Shown here in pieces: positions 25,947 to 35,882 of a DNA stretch of 64,000 nt. Position numbers and translations under genes: made by a program. The stretch is taken from contig NZ_JAMOIH010000006.1 of NCBI RefSeq assembly GCF_024448955.1, positions 55,420 to 119,419 on the forward strand, written 5' to 3'. The notes beneath the pieces are model-generated. The model had not been told where the DNA came from. It ran no database searches and was given only the letters and a program-made list of their open reading frames with translations. This DNA comes from Stutzerimonas stutzeri (GTDB lineage: Bacteria; Pseudomonadota; Gammaproteobacteria; Pseudomonadales; Pseudomonadaceae). Positions within the stretch are counted from its first letter, which is position 1. Each line of letters starts with the position of its first letter.

Positions 25947-27041
25947 CTACGGTTTATGCGGTCGAGCAAGATACTCATGCGACTGCATTTCCAGCAGACG
26001 GCTGAGGGTGCGCTGGAATTCGAATTCCAGACGGCCGCCAGCATATAGGTCCTTGAGCTCGACCTCGGCCGAGAGGATCAGCTTGACGTTGCGGTCATAG
26101 AACTCGTCGACCATGTTGATGAAGCGCCGTGCCATGTCGTCCTTGGACACGTCCATCCGCTCGATATTGGAGACCAGCACCGCATCGAAGATTTTGCCCA
26201 GCTCGATATAGTCGTTCTGGCTACGCGGACCATCGCAGAGCTCGCGAAACTCGAACCAGGCGACGCCGCCCGCCGTCTTGCGTGCGACGATCTCGCGGTT
26301 TTCGATCATCAACGCTTCGTTTTCCTGCACCCGGCATTGCTCCGGCAACAGACTGCGAAAGCTCTTCTCCAGGCTCAGCTCTGCCTCGGCATCGAGCGGG
26401 AAGTGGTAGAGCTCGGCCTGTTCGAGCGCGCGCAAGCGATAGTCGATGCCGCTGTCGACGTTGACGATTTCGGTGTGTTTCTTCAAAAGCTCGATTGCCG
26501 GAAGGAAGCGGGCCCGCTGCAGACCGTCCTTGTACAGGCCGTCCGGAACGATGTTAGAGGTGGCCACTAGACTCACACCGTTCTTGAACAGCTCTTCGAG
26601 CAGGGTCGCGAGGATCATCGCGTCGGTGATATCCGACACGAAGAATTCGTCGAAGCAGATCACGCGTGATTCATCGGCGAAGCGCTTGCCGATGATGGTC
26701 AGCGGGTTCTTCTCGCCCTTGAGAGTGCGCATTTCCTCGTGCACGCGCTTCATGAAGCGGTGAAAGTGGGTGCGTGTCTTCTGCTCGAATGGCAGCGCGT
26801 CGAAGAAGGTGTCGACCAGATAGGTCTTGCCGCGACCGACACCGCCCCAAAAGTACAGGCCCTTTACCGGTTCCTGCTGCTTCTTGCCGAACAGCTTGCC
26901 GAGCAGCCCGGATTTGTTGCGGTCGTCGGCGAGCAGATCGTCATACAGACGCTGGAGATGGCGCACGGCAGTTTCCTGGGCGGCATCGTGGAAGAAGTCG
27001 GGACGTTTCAGGTCTGCCTGATAGCGCTCAAGAGGTGTCAT
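25947..27041 (-). CDS. zapE: Cell-division ATPase ZapE (AFG1 family)
   Basis: This 364-residue P-loop ATPase belongs to the AFG1/ZapE family, associated with FtsZ and cell constriction in E. coli. Walker A is GGVGRGKT (66-73), Walker B is VICFDEF, and a sensor region SNIVPDGLYKDGLQRARFLP follows. ATG 27041 gives MTPLERYQADLKRPDFF, the usual family start. A TTG 26 codons upstream keeps the frame open, but that extension looks unlike coding sequence of the family. P. aeruginosa has zapE and trpS in the same order. Confidence 0.9.
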   Translation of the reverse strand: MTPLERYQADLKRPDFFHDAAQETAVRHLQRLYDDLLADDRNKSGLLGKLFGKKQQEPVKGLYFWGGVGRGKTYLVDTFFDALPFEQKTRTHFHRFMKRVHEEMRTLKGEKNPLTIIGKRFADESRVICFDEFFVSDITDAMILATLLEELFKNGVSLVATSNIVPDGLYKDGLQRARFLPAIELLKKHTEIVNVDSGIDYRLRALEQAELYHFPLDAEAELSLEKSFRSLLPEQCRVQENEALMIENREIVARKTAGGVAWFEFRELCDGPRSQNDYIELGKIFDAVLVSNIERMDVSKDDMARRFINMVDEFYDRNVKLILSAEVELKDLYAGGRLEFEFQRTLSRLLEMQSHEYLARPHKP

Positions 27042-27156
27042 GGCGGGGTCTGGGTAGTGAAACGGGGCCGACACTTTAGCCGTGCCCTCGGTGGTTGGCA
27101 ATTTACGCAGATCGTTCAAGCGCTGGGCCTCGAGGAAAACAGGGATCGACAGCGAT

Positions 27157-27176
27157 GCCGTTCAATAATGAACGGC
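27157..27176. repeat. Hairpin downstream of trpS
   Basis: GCCGTTCA (27157-27164) and TGAACGGC (27169-27176) form a perfect 8-base stem with a 4-base loop, 16 bases beyond the trpS stop. No T-run follows, so it may stabilise the transcript end rather than terminate. Confidence 0.6.
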
Positions 27177-27191
27177 AGACAGCCCTAGGAA

Positions 27192-28550
27192 CTACACGGC
27201 CAGTGTCGCCAATGCCTGGCGCAGGCGCAGCATGGCGGCTTCCAGCGCCTGCTCATCGGCGTAGCCGGGGCTGTCGGCGATACATTCGCCGTCCAGCCAC
27301 AGCGTGAATTGATTGCCCTCATCGGCACGCAGTTCCAGGGCATCCACACCCTGGGCGATCAAGCGTTGGCTGGTCACACCGATCGCCTTGGGATCGTTGA
27401 ACGGGCGCGACAACAAGAGCTCCTCGCCATCGGCGGCGAAAAAGCGAAAACGGAAGCTGCCATCGCTCTCGCGGAAACTGGCGAAACGTGCGGCCTTTCC
27501 GCCTTTTTTCTTGGCCGGCGCGGTACTCGCCACTTCACTACGGAAATTGCGCAGCCCCACCGCTTCACGCAGCTCGCCGAGGAACGGTGTTGCGAGCTTA
27601 CGCGCCTTGGCGGCACCGGCCTGCAGGATGTCCTCCAGATCGCCGGGGCGCTGCATCAGTGCGTGATAACGCTCGCGTGCTTCGCCCAGTTCGTTGTCGA
27701 GCAACTGGAACAGGCGCTGCTTGGCCTCGCCCCAGGCCAGCCCACCGATCAGCTCGGCGCGGAACTCGGCCAGTTGCGCCGGGGTAGCGAAGGCTTGGTA
27801 AATAGTGAACAGATGGGAGTCGTCCGGGTCTTTCGGCTCGCCCGGCAGTTTCGAGTCGGTGACGATGCGCGCGATGGTGCTTTTCAGCTCCTTGGCACTG
27901 GCGAACAGCGGAATGGTGTTGTCGTAGCTCTTGGACATCTTGCGTCCATCGAGCCCCGGCAAGGTCGCCACGCCTTCCTCGATGATGGCAGCCGGCAGCG
28001 TGAAGAACTCTTTGCCATTGCCGAACAGGTGATTGAAGCGCTGAGCGATGTCACGCGCCATCTCCACATGCTGAATCTGGTCACGGCCGACCGGCACCCG
28101 GTGAGCATTGAACATGAGGATGTCTGCTGCCATCAGCACCGGATAGCTGAACAATCCCATGGTAACGCCGGCGTCCGGGTCCTCGCCCAGCTCGACATTC
28201 TTGTCCACCGACGCCTTGTAGGCATGCGCGCGGTTGAGCAGCCCCTTGCCGGCGACGCAGGTCAACAGCCAAGTCAGCTCGGGGATTTCAGGAATGTCGG
28301 ACTGCCGATAGAAAGTCACTCGATCCGCATCCAGACCACAGGCCAGCCAGGTGGCAGCGATCTCCAAACGCGACTGCTGGATGCGCCGCGGATCATCACA
28401 CTTGATCAGCGCGTGATAGTCGGCGAGGAAGTAGAAGGAATCGGCATCGGCTTCACGACTGGCCACGATAGCCGGCCGAATGGCCCCGGCATAATTGCCC
28501 AGATGGGGCGTGCCCGTAGTGGTAATGCCGGTAAGGATTCGGGTTTTCAT
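27192..28550 (-). CDS. trpS: Tryptophanyl-tRNA synthetase, long form with C-terminal extension
   Basis: This class-I synthetase charges tRNA-Trp in the cytoplasm. The signature sequences are TPHLGNY (14-20, the HIGH equivalent) and KMSKS (204-208). At 452 residues it is about 120 longer than the E. coli enzyme. After the catalytic core (to about 335) comes an Ala/Lys linker ([14 protein letters not shown]) and a separate domain of about 95 residues ([20 protein letters not shown]...[15 protein letters not shown]). I know this long type from other Pseudomonas, so it is not an artefact of a missed stop. The role of the extra domain is unknown. Confidence 0.95.
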   Translation of the reverse strand: MKTRILTGITTTGTPHLGNYAGAIRPAIVASREADADSFYFLADYHALIKCDDPRRIQQSRLEIAATWLACGLDADRVTFYRQSDIPEIPELTWLLTCVAGKGLLNRAHAYKASVDKNVELGEDPDAGVTMGLFSYPVLMAADILMFNAHRVPVGRDQIQHVEMARDIAQRFNHLFGNGKEFFTLPAAIIEEGVATLPGLDGRKMSKSYDNTIPLFASAKELKSTIARIVTDSKLPGEPKDPDDSHLFTIYQAFATPAQLAEFRAELIGGLAWGEAKQRLFQLLDNELGEARERYHALMQRPGDLEDILQAGAAKARKLATPFLGELREAVGLRNFRSEVASTAPAKKKGGKAARFASFRESDGSFRFRFFAADGEELLLSRPFNDPKAIGVTSQRLIAQGVDALELRADEGNQFTLWLDGECIADSPGYADEQALEAAMLRLRQALATLAV

Positions 28551-28625
28551 ACGATCATCTCGGTTCAGTCAGCGCAAACGGCAGTCGGTTGGGAGGCCAT
28601 TTGAAGGCGGTCACGCAGCGGAGCA

Positions 28626-29255
28626 CTAGGCCAGCCGGGGCGCTACCAGCTCTTTCAGCTCGACCAGCTTGCCGTGGAAAAAGTGGCCGCATTCTGCCAC
28701 TTTCAGCAGCTCGTGGGGGCGCTGGAGCTCAGCCGAGAACGCGTGCACCGAAGCCGGATCGATGACTTCGTCATCGTCTGGCTGGATAACCACCAACTCA
28801 CAGCGCTCGGCCAGCGGCTGATCCGTCAGTCGCGAAACCGCCGGCGCGACCATGAACAACCGCTCCAGCGACTCGCCACGGCCTTCGAGTCGGCCGGCCA
28901 GCGTGGCCGCTACGAAACCACCAAAGGAGAACCCCAGCAGCGTCAATGGCAGCTCGGGGTGCTGATCACGAAGCCAGCGCAGGGCAGCTTCGGCGTCATC
29001 CACTTCACCGGTATTCATGTCATGGCTACCGGCGCTGCCGCCAACGCCACGGAAGTTAAAGCGCAGCGTGACATAGCCCGCATCACGCGCGGTGCGCTGC
29101 AGCGTCGAGACCACCTTGTTGAGCATGGTCCCACCCTTTACCGGGTTGGGATGACAGATCAGCGCCAGCCCGCGAGCATCGGCTTGATCGAAATACAGGC
29201 CTTCCAGCACACCGGCCGGACCCTCGATGGAAATTGGGTTTTCACGTTTCAACAA
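28626..29255 (-). CDS. Alpha/beta hydrolase of the small serine-esterase type
   Basis: This 209-residue hydrolase has the nucleophile elbow LLGFSFGGF (Ser110), a plausible acid in VIQPDDDEVIDP and a His in ECGHFFHGKL, completing the triad. The N-terminal stretch LALICHPNPVKGGTMLNKVV and TLRFNFRGVGGSAG form the oxyanion region of YsgA/CocE-like proteins. The substrate is unknown. It lies upstream of trpS on the same strand and divergent from yhcB, as in P. aeruginosa. Confidence 0.88.
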   Translation of the reverse strand: MLKRENPISIEGPAGVLEGLYFDQADARGLALICHPNPVKGGTMLNKVVSTLQRTARDAGYVTLRFNFRGVGGSAGSHDMNTGEVDDAEAALRWLRDQHPELPLTLLGFSFGGFVAATLAGRLEGRGESLERLFMVAPAVSRLTDQPLAERCELVVIQPDDDEVIDPASVHAFSAELQRPHELLKVAECGHFFHGKLVELKELVAPRLA

Positions 29256-29495
29256 AGTAACTCCGTGACATTGGGGCGAGTCGACTCGTCTTGCTTGTAC
29301 CTGCGACGCGATCGCCGCATCGCGTCGCGGTATACAGCGCAGGTACGAGACGTTAACGTATCAGGCCGTGGGAAAACCACCGCACAGCAGTTGATAGGGC
29401 GGTGCAGAGCACCGGATGTCTGCTGCGTCCGGCATCTCACCATCACACAGTTTTCGCTGCCGAACAGCACAGCCGTTTATATAGAGGAAGTACTC

Positions 29496-29927
29496 GTGGA
29501 ACAGACCCTCGCGACCTGGTTGCTCCCGATCGTTGGCGTGATTGCCGGCATCGTCATTGGATATCTGATCGCGCGCAACAGCGCACCGAATAACACGCAG
29601 CGTCAGGTGGATGAATTGCAGGAGCGCCTCGATACCTATCAGAGCGAAGTGGTCACGCATTTCAATACGACTGCCAGCCTGCTGCGCAAGCTGACCAACA
29701 GCTACCAGGACATGCAGAATCATCTATCCGAAGGCGCCGACAAACTCGCGCTCGACGAACAAACCCGTCAGCGTCTGCTCGCCGCGTTGCATAGCGAGGA
29801 AAGCCATAGCCACCGGGAGCGCCTGAGCTCACCGGCATTTACCGAGCCGCCGAAGGACTACGCGCCTAAAGACGGCGACACGCCCGGCACGCTGAACGAA
29901 AACTTCGGCCTGAAAAGCCGGCATTGA
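29496..29927 (+). CDS. YhcB/DUF1043 membrane-anchored cell-envelope protein
   Basis: This 143-residue protein has one N-terminal membrane helix (LLPIVGVIAGIVIGYLIA) followed by a coiled coil (TQRQVDELQERLDTYQSEVVTHFNTTASLLRKLTNSYQDMQNHL) and a flexible tail. YhcB (ZapG) proteins link cell division and envelope growth. GTG 29496 follows AGAGGAAG and gives MEQTLATWLLPIVG, the family start. The frame stays open far upstream, antisense to the hydrolase gene, which is not coding. Confidence 0.88.
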   Translation: MEQTLATWLLPIVGVIAGIVIGYLIARNSAPNNTQRQVDELQERLDTYQSEVVTHFNTTASLLRKLTNSYQDMQNHLSEGADKLALDEQTRQRLLAALHSEESHSHRERLSSPAFTEPPKDYAPKDGDTPGTLNENFGLKSRH

Positions 29928-29966
29928 CTCTAAGGCGGCACGTCTCGCGTGCCGCTCCCTCACGCG

Positions 29967-31152
<1,186 letters not shown>

Positions 31153-33447
31153 ATGCGAACCGATGCGAAAGTGGTGCACCTGAAGGCCGCCCCTGAGCAA
31201 AAGCAGACCTCACCGACAGGCAGGTTGCCCGTCGCGCTCATCAGCGTCCGCGATAAAGCAGCTCAGCAGCTACGTTCGGCATTGCAAACGCTGTTCGACA
31301 ACGCTGACGACTCGCTCTTCGAAATCGCAGACCGCGCTACCAGCAACGCCGAACAGAACGCATTCTTCGAAGCCATGCGCGATCTGCGAATGAAGCGCCG
31401 CGGCATCGAGCGCAGCTTTCTGCAGCAGGTTTTCGAATCCTTCTCCAAGCTCAATCAGTACGAAATCGGAAAACCCGCGCCCCAGGAAGCGTCTTTCGAA
31501 AGCTTGGCGCTGGTGCAGAACGACGAACTGGAAGAGTCGGTTGCGATCGACACCATGGTCGCCAAGGTAATGAGCCGCACCACCCAGCCGCTCAGCCATC
31601 TCACCACACGCATGAATGTTCTGGTCAGCAGGAAGCTGGACGACAAGAGCAACCCGCTTGGCCCACAGCAGCTATGCGAATACTTTCTTGAGGCCTGCCG
31701 CAACCTGGGCGTCGAGATCAAGGTCAAGCTGATCATTCTCAAGCTGTTCGAGCGTTACGTGCTGACGGACCTCGAACAGCTTTACGCCGAATCGAACCAG
31801 ACCCTGGTCGCAGCAGGCGTTCTGCCGGAACTGCAGTCCAGCCCGCCGCGCCGCGCGCCCAGCCGCCCGAACGCACAGGAAGGCAGCACACAACGATCAC
31901 TGGGCCCAGGCTTCAGTCAATCGCCCACATACTCAGATGACAGCGCTCACGAAGCGTTTGGCGCGCTCCAGACTCTGCTTTCGGAACTGCGCGGAAGCGC
32001 ACTGCCCGCCCGCAACCTGCCTAGCGATGCCATTCCGATTTCCAGCAATGACTTGATGCGGCTGCTTTCGCATCTCCAGTCTCGCGCCCCACAGCAGATC
32101 GATGAATACGATCTGCAGGGCCAGCTCGAGCAGCTCTTGCAACGCGTCAGCGCCAAGAGCGGTAAATCTCGTGTGGTTGGAGAGGTCGACGAAGACGTCA
32201 TCAATCTGGTGTCGATGCTGTTCGAGTTCATCCTCGACGACCGCACCCTGCCCGACTCGCTCAAAGCGCTGATCGGTCGATTGCAGATTCCGGTTCTGAA
32301 AGTTGCCGTTCTGGACAAGACCTTCTTCAGTCGCGGCAGCCACCCCGCCCGCCGCCTGCTCAACGAGATCGCCTCGGCCGCCATGGGCTGGGTCGATCAG
32401 GACGAAGCGCAGCGCGACAGCCTGTATCAGAAGATCGAGCAGATCGTGGCTCGCCTGCTGAATGACTTCGTCGACGATCCTGCCATTTTCTCCGAATTGC
32501 TTGCCGACTTCCTCGCTTTCACAGGAGACGAGCGCCGTCGCAGCGAGCTGCTTGAGCAGCGCACGCGAGACGCCGAAGAAGGACGCGCCAAGGCCGAAAT
32601 GGCCCGCCAGGAAGTGGAGCATGCTCTCAACGAACGCCTGCTCGGCAGAACTCTCCCCGAAGTAGTCGTCCGGCTACTGCAGGAAGCATGGAGCAAGGTT
32701 TTGTTGTTGACCTGCCTGAAAAACGGCACTCAATCCGAGCAATGGCGGGACGCCTTAGCGACGATGGACGACCTGATCTGGAGCGTTACGCCTCACGAGG
32801 ATCCAGCGTCCCGGGAAAGGCTGCTCGAGCTGGTTCCGAGCCTTCTGAAGAACCTTCGTGAGGGCCTGGTCAGCGCAGCATTCGACCCCTTCTCCACCAG
32901 CGATTTCTTCACCCAACTCGAAGCGCTGCATGTCCAGACCTTGCAGCAGCTGAACCAGCCTGCGGCTCAGCCGACTCCGACCAACGCCCCGCTCGCGCAC
33001 GGTGAGATCATCACCGAACCGAAGCTGGAACTGCCGCCGCGCGATGAATACCCCGCCGAAGCCCCCACCACGGCGATGGTCGAGGTCAGCGAGGAAATCG
33101 TGCTGTTGGCGCCTGGTGAAAGCAGGGAAAAGGAACCCGAGATAAACCTGGCGGACAATGATGAAGCGCTGATACAGGTCGATAATCTTCGGGTCGGTAG
33201 CTGGGTAGAATTTCAGGAAGACGAGGACCACAAGCTACGTTGCAAGCTGGCCGCGGTGATCAAGCCCACCGGCAAATATATCTTCGTCAACCGCACCGGC
33301 ATGAAGGTTCTGGAAAAGACTCGCATGGGGCTCGCCACAGAGTTCCGTCGCGGCGCAATCCGCTTACTCAACGATGCCCTGCTTTTCGATCGCGCACTGG
33401 AATCGGTGATCGGAAACCTTCGCAGCCTGAAGAGCAGCGGGCGCTAA
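31153..33447 (+). CDS. DUF1631-family protein
   Basis: This large soluble protein of 764 residues starts MRTDAKVVHLKAAPEQKQ and shows DUF1631 blocks such as LRSALQTLFDNADDSLFEIAD and LLNEIASAAMGWVDQDE. It is mainly helical with low-complexity spacers (about 235-265 and 625-650). The C-terminal 90 residues (LRVGSWVEFQEDEDHKLRCKLAAVIKPTGKYIFVNRTGMKVLEKT) look like a small beta-barrel and resemble a PilZ-like module, but I do not see the RxxxR motif needed to call c-di-GMP binding. Function is unknown. It is next to nadC, as in P. aeruginosa. Confidence 0.85.
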   Translation: MRTDAKVVHLKAAPEQKQTSPTGRLPVALISVRDKAAQQLRSALQTLFDNADDSLFEIADRATSNAEQNAFFEAMRDLRMKRRGIERSFLQQVFESFSKLNQYEIGKPAPQEASFESLALVQNDELEESVAIDTMVAKVMSRTTQPLSHLTTRMNVLVSRKLDDKSNPLGPQQLCEYFLEACRNLGVEIKVKLIILKLFERYVLTDLEQLYAESNQTLVAAGVLPELQSSPPRRAPSRPNAQEGSTQRSLGPGFSQSPTYSDDSAHEAFGALQTLLSELRGSALPARNLPSDAIPISSNDLMRLLSHLQSRAPQQIDEYDLQGQLEQLLQRVSAKSGKSRVVGEVDEDVINLVSMLFEFILDDRTLPDSLKALIGRLQIPVLKVAVLDKTFFSRGSHPARRLLNEIASAAMGWVDQDEAQRDSLYQKIEQIVARLLNDFVDDPAIFSELLADFLAFTGDERRRSELLEQRTRDAEEGRAKAEMARQEVEHALNERLLGRTLPEVVVRLLQEAWSKVLLLTCLKNGTQSEQWRDALATMDDLIWSVTPHEDPASRERLLELVPSLLKNLREGLVSAAFDPFSTSDFFTQLEALHVQTLQQLNQPAAQPTPTNAPLAHGEIITEPKLELPPRDEYPAEAPTTAMVEVSEEIVLLAPGESREKEPEINLADNDEALIQVDNLRVGSWVEFQEDEDHKLRCKLAAVIKPTGKYIFVNRTGMKVLEKTRMGLATEFRRGAIRLLNDALLFDRALESVIGNLRSLKSSGR

Positions 33448-33607
33448 GTGCAACCGGCGTGTCGGCTGAGGCCTGCATGCGCTCCTTTCGTTGTCCGCAG
33501 CTGCATCACACAGCCTCCGTCCCGCTTCGATACCCGCCCTCATTTGTCGCCGCGCTTGGCATTTGCCGTCGCGCCGCTAGAATGCCCGCATATCCTTCGA
33601 GGTGCGT

Positions 33608-33781
33608 ATGCCCAGCCGCCTGAACCCCGACGACCAAAAACGCGTTGACCAATACCTCAGCGCGCCACAGCACCAAGTCGAGCGCCGCCCCTTTCGGCCC
33701 TGGCTGCTCCTTGCGCTGATACTCGTCACGGTCATCGGCCTGGGCTTATTGAGCCGCCTCCTCAGCCGCCTGGTGTCATGA
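33608..33781 (+). CDS. DUF3094-family small membrane protein
   Basis: A 57-residue gene. The N-terminal 30 residues are polar (MPSRLNPDDQKRVDQYLSA, then a basic patch ERRPFRP), and the C-terminus is one membrane helix (WLLLALILVTVIGLGLLSRLL). It would sit in the inner membrane as a tail-anchored protein with its N-terminus in the cytoplasm. The layout and length match DUF3094, a Pseudomonas family of unknown function. It lies 51 bases before the NADH dehydrogenase gene on the same strand, so co-expression is likely. Confidence 0.8.
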   Translation: MPSRLNPDDQKRVDQYLSAPQHQVERRPFRPWLLLALILVTVIGLGLLSRLLSRLVS

Positions 33782-33832
33782 GTAGCGCCCAGATGAGCGA
33801 CCGAATTCCGCAAAGCCTTATGAGTCCATCCC

Positions 33833-35128
33833 ATGACACACCGTATCGTAATCGTCGGCGGCGGCGCCGGCGGCCTGGAGCTTGCCACCCGCCTGGGTAG
33901 AACATTGGGTAAGCGCCGCAAGGCGCGCATCACCCTGATCGACGCCAATCTGACGCATATCTGGAAGCCACTGCTGCATGAGGTCGCTGCCGGCTCGCTG
34001 AACTCGTCCGCCGATGAGCTCAATTATGTCGCACAAGCCAAATGGAACCATTTCGAGTTCCAGCTCGGCCGTATGAGCGGTCTTGAGCGGGAGCGCAAAT
34101 GCGTACACCTTGCCGCCTCGCTCGACGAACACGGCGCCGTGCTGGTACCGGCTCGCACGCTCAGCTACGACACCCTGGTGATCGCGGTTGGTAGCACTAC
34201 CAATGACTTCGGCACCAAAGGCGCAGCCGAACACTGCATTTTCCTCGACACCCGTGAGCAGGCTGAGCGCTTTCACCGCCGCCTGCTCAGCCACTACATG
34301 CACGCCCACGCCAGCGAAGGCCGCCACGGCACGATCAACATGGCGATCGTCGGCGCGGGCGCTACCGGGGTAGAACTCGCCGCCGAGCTCCACCATGCCG
34401 CGCGCGAACTCGCCGCCTACGGCCTGGATGGCATCAAACCGGAAAATGTCCATATCACGCTTATCGAGGCTGGCCCGAGGGTTCTGCCGGCGCTGCCGGA
34501 GCGCATCAGCCAACCTGTATATCAGACGCTACAGAACCTGGGCGTGACCGTGCTGACCAACGCTGCCGTGAGCGAGGTAACCGAGGAAGGTCTGCATACC
34601 AACAATGGCGACTTTATAGCGGCGACCCTGAAAGTCTGGGCGGCCGGTATCCGAGCGCCGAGCTTTCTGCACGAAATCGGCGGCCTGGAAACCAACCGGA
34701 TCAATCAGCTGCAAGTGTTGCCGACCCTGCAAACCACCCGCGACGAAAATATATTCGCCTTCGGCGACTGCGCCGCATGCCCGCAGCAGGACAGCGACCG
34801 CAACGTACCGCCGCGCGCACAGGCCGCGCACCAGCAAGCCTCGCTGCTCGCCAAATCCATCGCTCGCCGCTTGGAGGGCCAAAGCCTGCCGAGCTACCGC
34901 TACCGTGATTACGGCTCGCTGATTTCGCTCTCGAGCTTCTCTGCGGTCGGCAATCTGATGGGCAATCTCACGGGCAACGTCATGCTCGAGGGCTGGCTGG
35001 CGCGGATGTTCTATGTCTCGTTATACCGAATGCATCAGATCGCACTGTATGGAGTGGCTCGTACCACGCTGATGATGATCGGTGACAAGCTCAGCACCAG
35101 TACCGTACCGCGCCTGAAACTGCACTGA
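33833..35128 (+). CDS. ndh: Type II NADH:quinone oxidoreductase
   Basis: This 431-residue membrane-peripheral flavoprotein oxidises NADH and reduces quinone without pumping protons. It has the FAD motif IVIVGGGAGGLELATRLG, the NAD motif MAIVGAGATGVELAAELHH and the second FAD contact NIFAFGDCAACPQ. The C-terminal region has an amphipathic stretch expected for membrane contact. The length is normal. A hairpin without a T-run follows at 35233-35252. Confidence 0.95.
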   Translation: MTHRIVIVGGGAGGLELATRLGRTLGKRRKARITLIDANLTHIWKPLLHEVAAGSLNSSADELNYVAQAKWNHFEFQLGRMSGLERERKCVHLAASLDEHGAVLVPARTLSYDTLVIAVGSTTNDFGTKGAAEHCIFLDTREQAERFHRRLLSHYMHAHASEGRHGTINMAIVGAGATGVELAAELHHAARELAAYGLDGIKPENVHITLIEAGPRVLPALPERISQPVYQTLQNLGVTVLTNAAVSEVTEEGLHTNNGDFIAATLKVWAAGIRAPSFLHEIGGLETNRINQLQVLPTLQTTRDENIFAFGDCAACPQQDSDRNVPPRAQAAHQQASLLAKSIARRLEGQSLPSYRYRDYGSLISLSSFSAVGNLMGNLTGNVMLEGWLARMFYVSLYRMHQIALYGVARTTLMMIGDKLSTSTVPRLKLH

Positions 35129-35232
35129 AGCTCATGCCCATGGGTCTGTTCCCGCTCGGCGCGAGCATGACTCATGGCGCCACTTCCCGACTGCCGACGC
35201 AGCAGGGCCTCGCCTAATCGAAGAGCAGCGTG

Positions 35233-35252
35233 CGGGCTAGCGATAGCCCGCA
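35233..35252. repeat. Hairpin downstream of ndh
   Basis: GCGGGCTA (35233-35240) and TAGCCCGC (35245-35252) form a perfect 8-base stem with loop GCGA, about 105 bases after the ndh stop. No T-run follows. Confidence 0.65.
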
Positions 35253-35316
35253 GTGCGTCGCCAATATATGCGTAAGGCCACAATTTACGGCCGCGATTTG
35301 AGCTGGATAGCGAGTC

Positions 35317-35346
35317 GCCCGTTCGCGAGCAAGCTCGCCCCTGCAA
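35317..35346. repeat. REP element (copy 2 of 2 in the window)
   Basis: The core hairpin GCGAGC-AA-GCTCGC (35325-35338) with CGCCCGTTCGCGAGCAAGC around it is nearly identical to the copy at 16946-16975. It sits in the convergent gap between ndh and the tRNA operon. Confidence 0.8.
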
Positions 35347-35371
35347 GTGACCTTCGATAAACGCGCACAAG

Positions 35372-35405
35372 AAAAAGCCGGAAGACCCTCGCGGCTCTTC
35401 CGGCT
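35372..35405 (-). terminator. Terminator of the Asn-Pro-Lys tRNA operon
   Basis: On the minus strand AGCCGGAAGA and TCTTCCGGCT form a perfect 10-base stem followed by TTTTT (35372-35376 on the plus strand). It lies 23 bases beyond the 3' end of tRNA-Lys. Confidence 0.9.
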
Positions 35406-35427
35406 CTCGTGCGCCTTCGGCGCGATT

Positions 35428-35503
35428 TGGTGGGTCGTGTAGGATTCGAACCTACGACCAATTGGTTAAAAGCCAACTGCTCTACCAACTGAGCTAACGA
35501 CCC
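35428..35503 (-). tRNA. tRNA-Lys (anticodon TTT)
   Basis: A 76-base cloverleaf starts GGGTCGTTAGCTCAG, has anticodon loop CTTTTAA, T-arm GGTTCGAATCC and encoded CCA. It is the last of three tRNAs in one operon. Confidence 0.97.
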
Positions 35504-35508
35504 AAAAA

Positions 35509-35585
35509 TGGTCGGGGTAGGGGGATTCGAACTCCCGACATCCTGCTCCCAAAGCAGGCGCGCTACCGGACTGCGCTATACCCCG
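35509..35585 (-). tRNA. tRNA-Pro (anticodon TGG)
   Basis: A 77-base cloverleaf starts CGGGGTATAGCGCAGTC, has anticodon loop TTTGGGA and encoded CCA. It is five bases from tRNA-Lys. Confidence 0.97.
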
Positions 35586-35594
35586 ATTGGAAAT

Positions 35595-35670
35595 TGGCTC
35601 CGCGACCTGGACTCGAACCAGGGACCCAATGATTAACAGTCATTTGCTCTACCGACTGAGCTATCGCGGA
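35595..35670 (-). tRNA. tRNA-Asn (anticodon GTT)
   Basis: A 76-base cloverleaf starts TCCGCGATAGCTCAG, has anticodon loop CTGTTAA and encoded CCA. It is the first of the three co-transcribed tRNAs. Confidence 0.97.
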
Positions 35671-35736
35671 ACTATCATTTCCAGCTCTTCGGATGGTTCG
35701 CTGTGACGCTTTGCAAACCCCCCTCAGAGGCGCGCC

Positions 35737-35764
35737 ATTTTACGGTTCTCGACGCGCCTGTCAA
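35737..35764 (-). promoter_or_regulatory. Promoter of the tRNA operon with GC-rich discriminator
   Basis: On the minus strand a perfect -35 TTGACA (35759-35764) and -10 TAAAAT (35737-35742) are 16 bases apart. The discriminator right after the -10 is GGCGCGCC, the GC-rich type found in stringently controlled stable-RNA promoters. The predicted start is about 60 bases before tRNA-Asn. Confidence 0.85.
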
Positions 35765-35882
35765 CAGAAAAATGCGATTTACTACAACGCGTTGCGAGCC
35801 CAGCCGACTCGCGACGAGCGACACCCAAGCCTTGCCGCAATATCGACAGAGCCACCTTGGTTGGGTGGCCCTGCCGCAGATC

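Noticed and set aside
28674..29495. Upstream extension of the yhcB frame
   Set aside because: It is antisense to the hydrolase gene. The family start with a good ribosome site is GTG 29496.
35285..35488. 67-codon frame over the tRNA-Lys gene
   Set aside because: Its N-terminal sequence (MVEQLAFNQLVVGSNPTRPT) is a well-known artefact of translating a tRNA gene.
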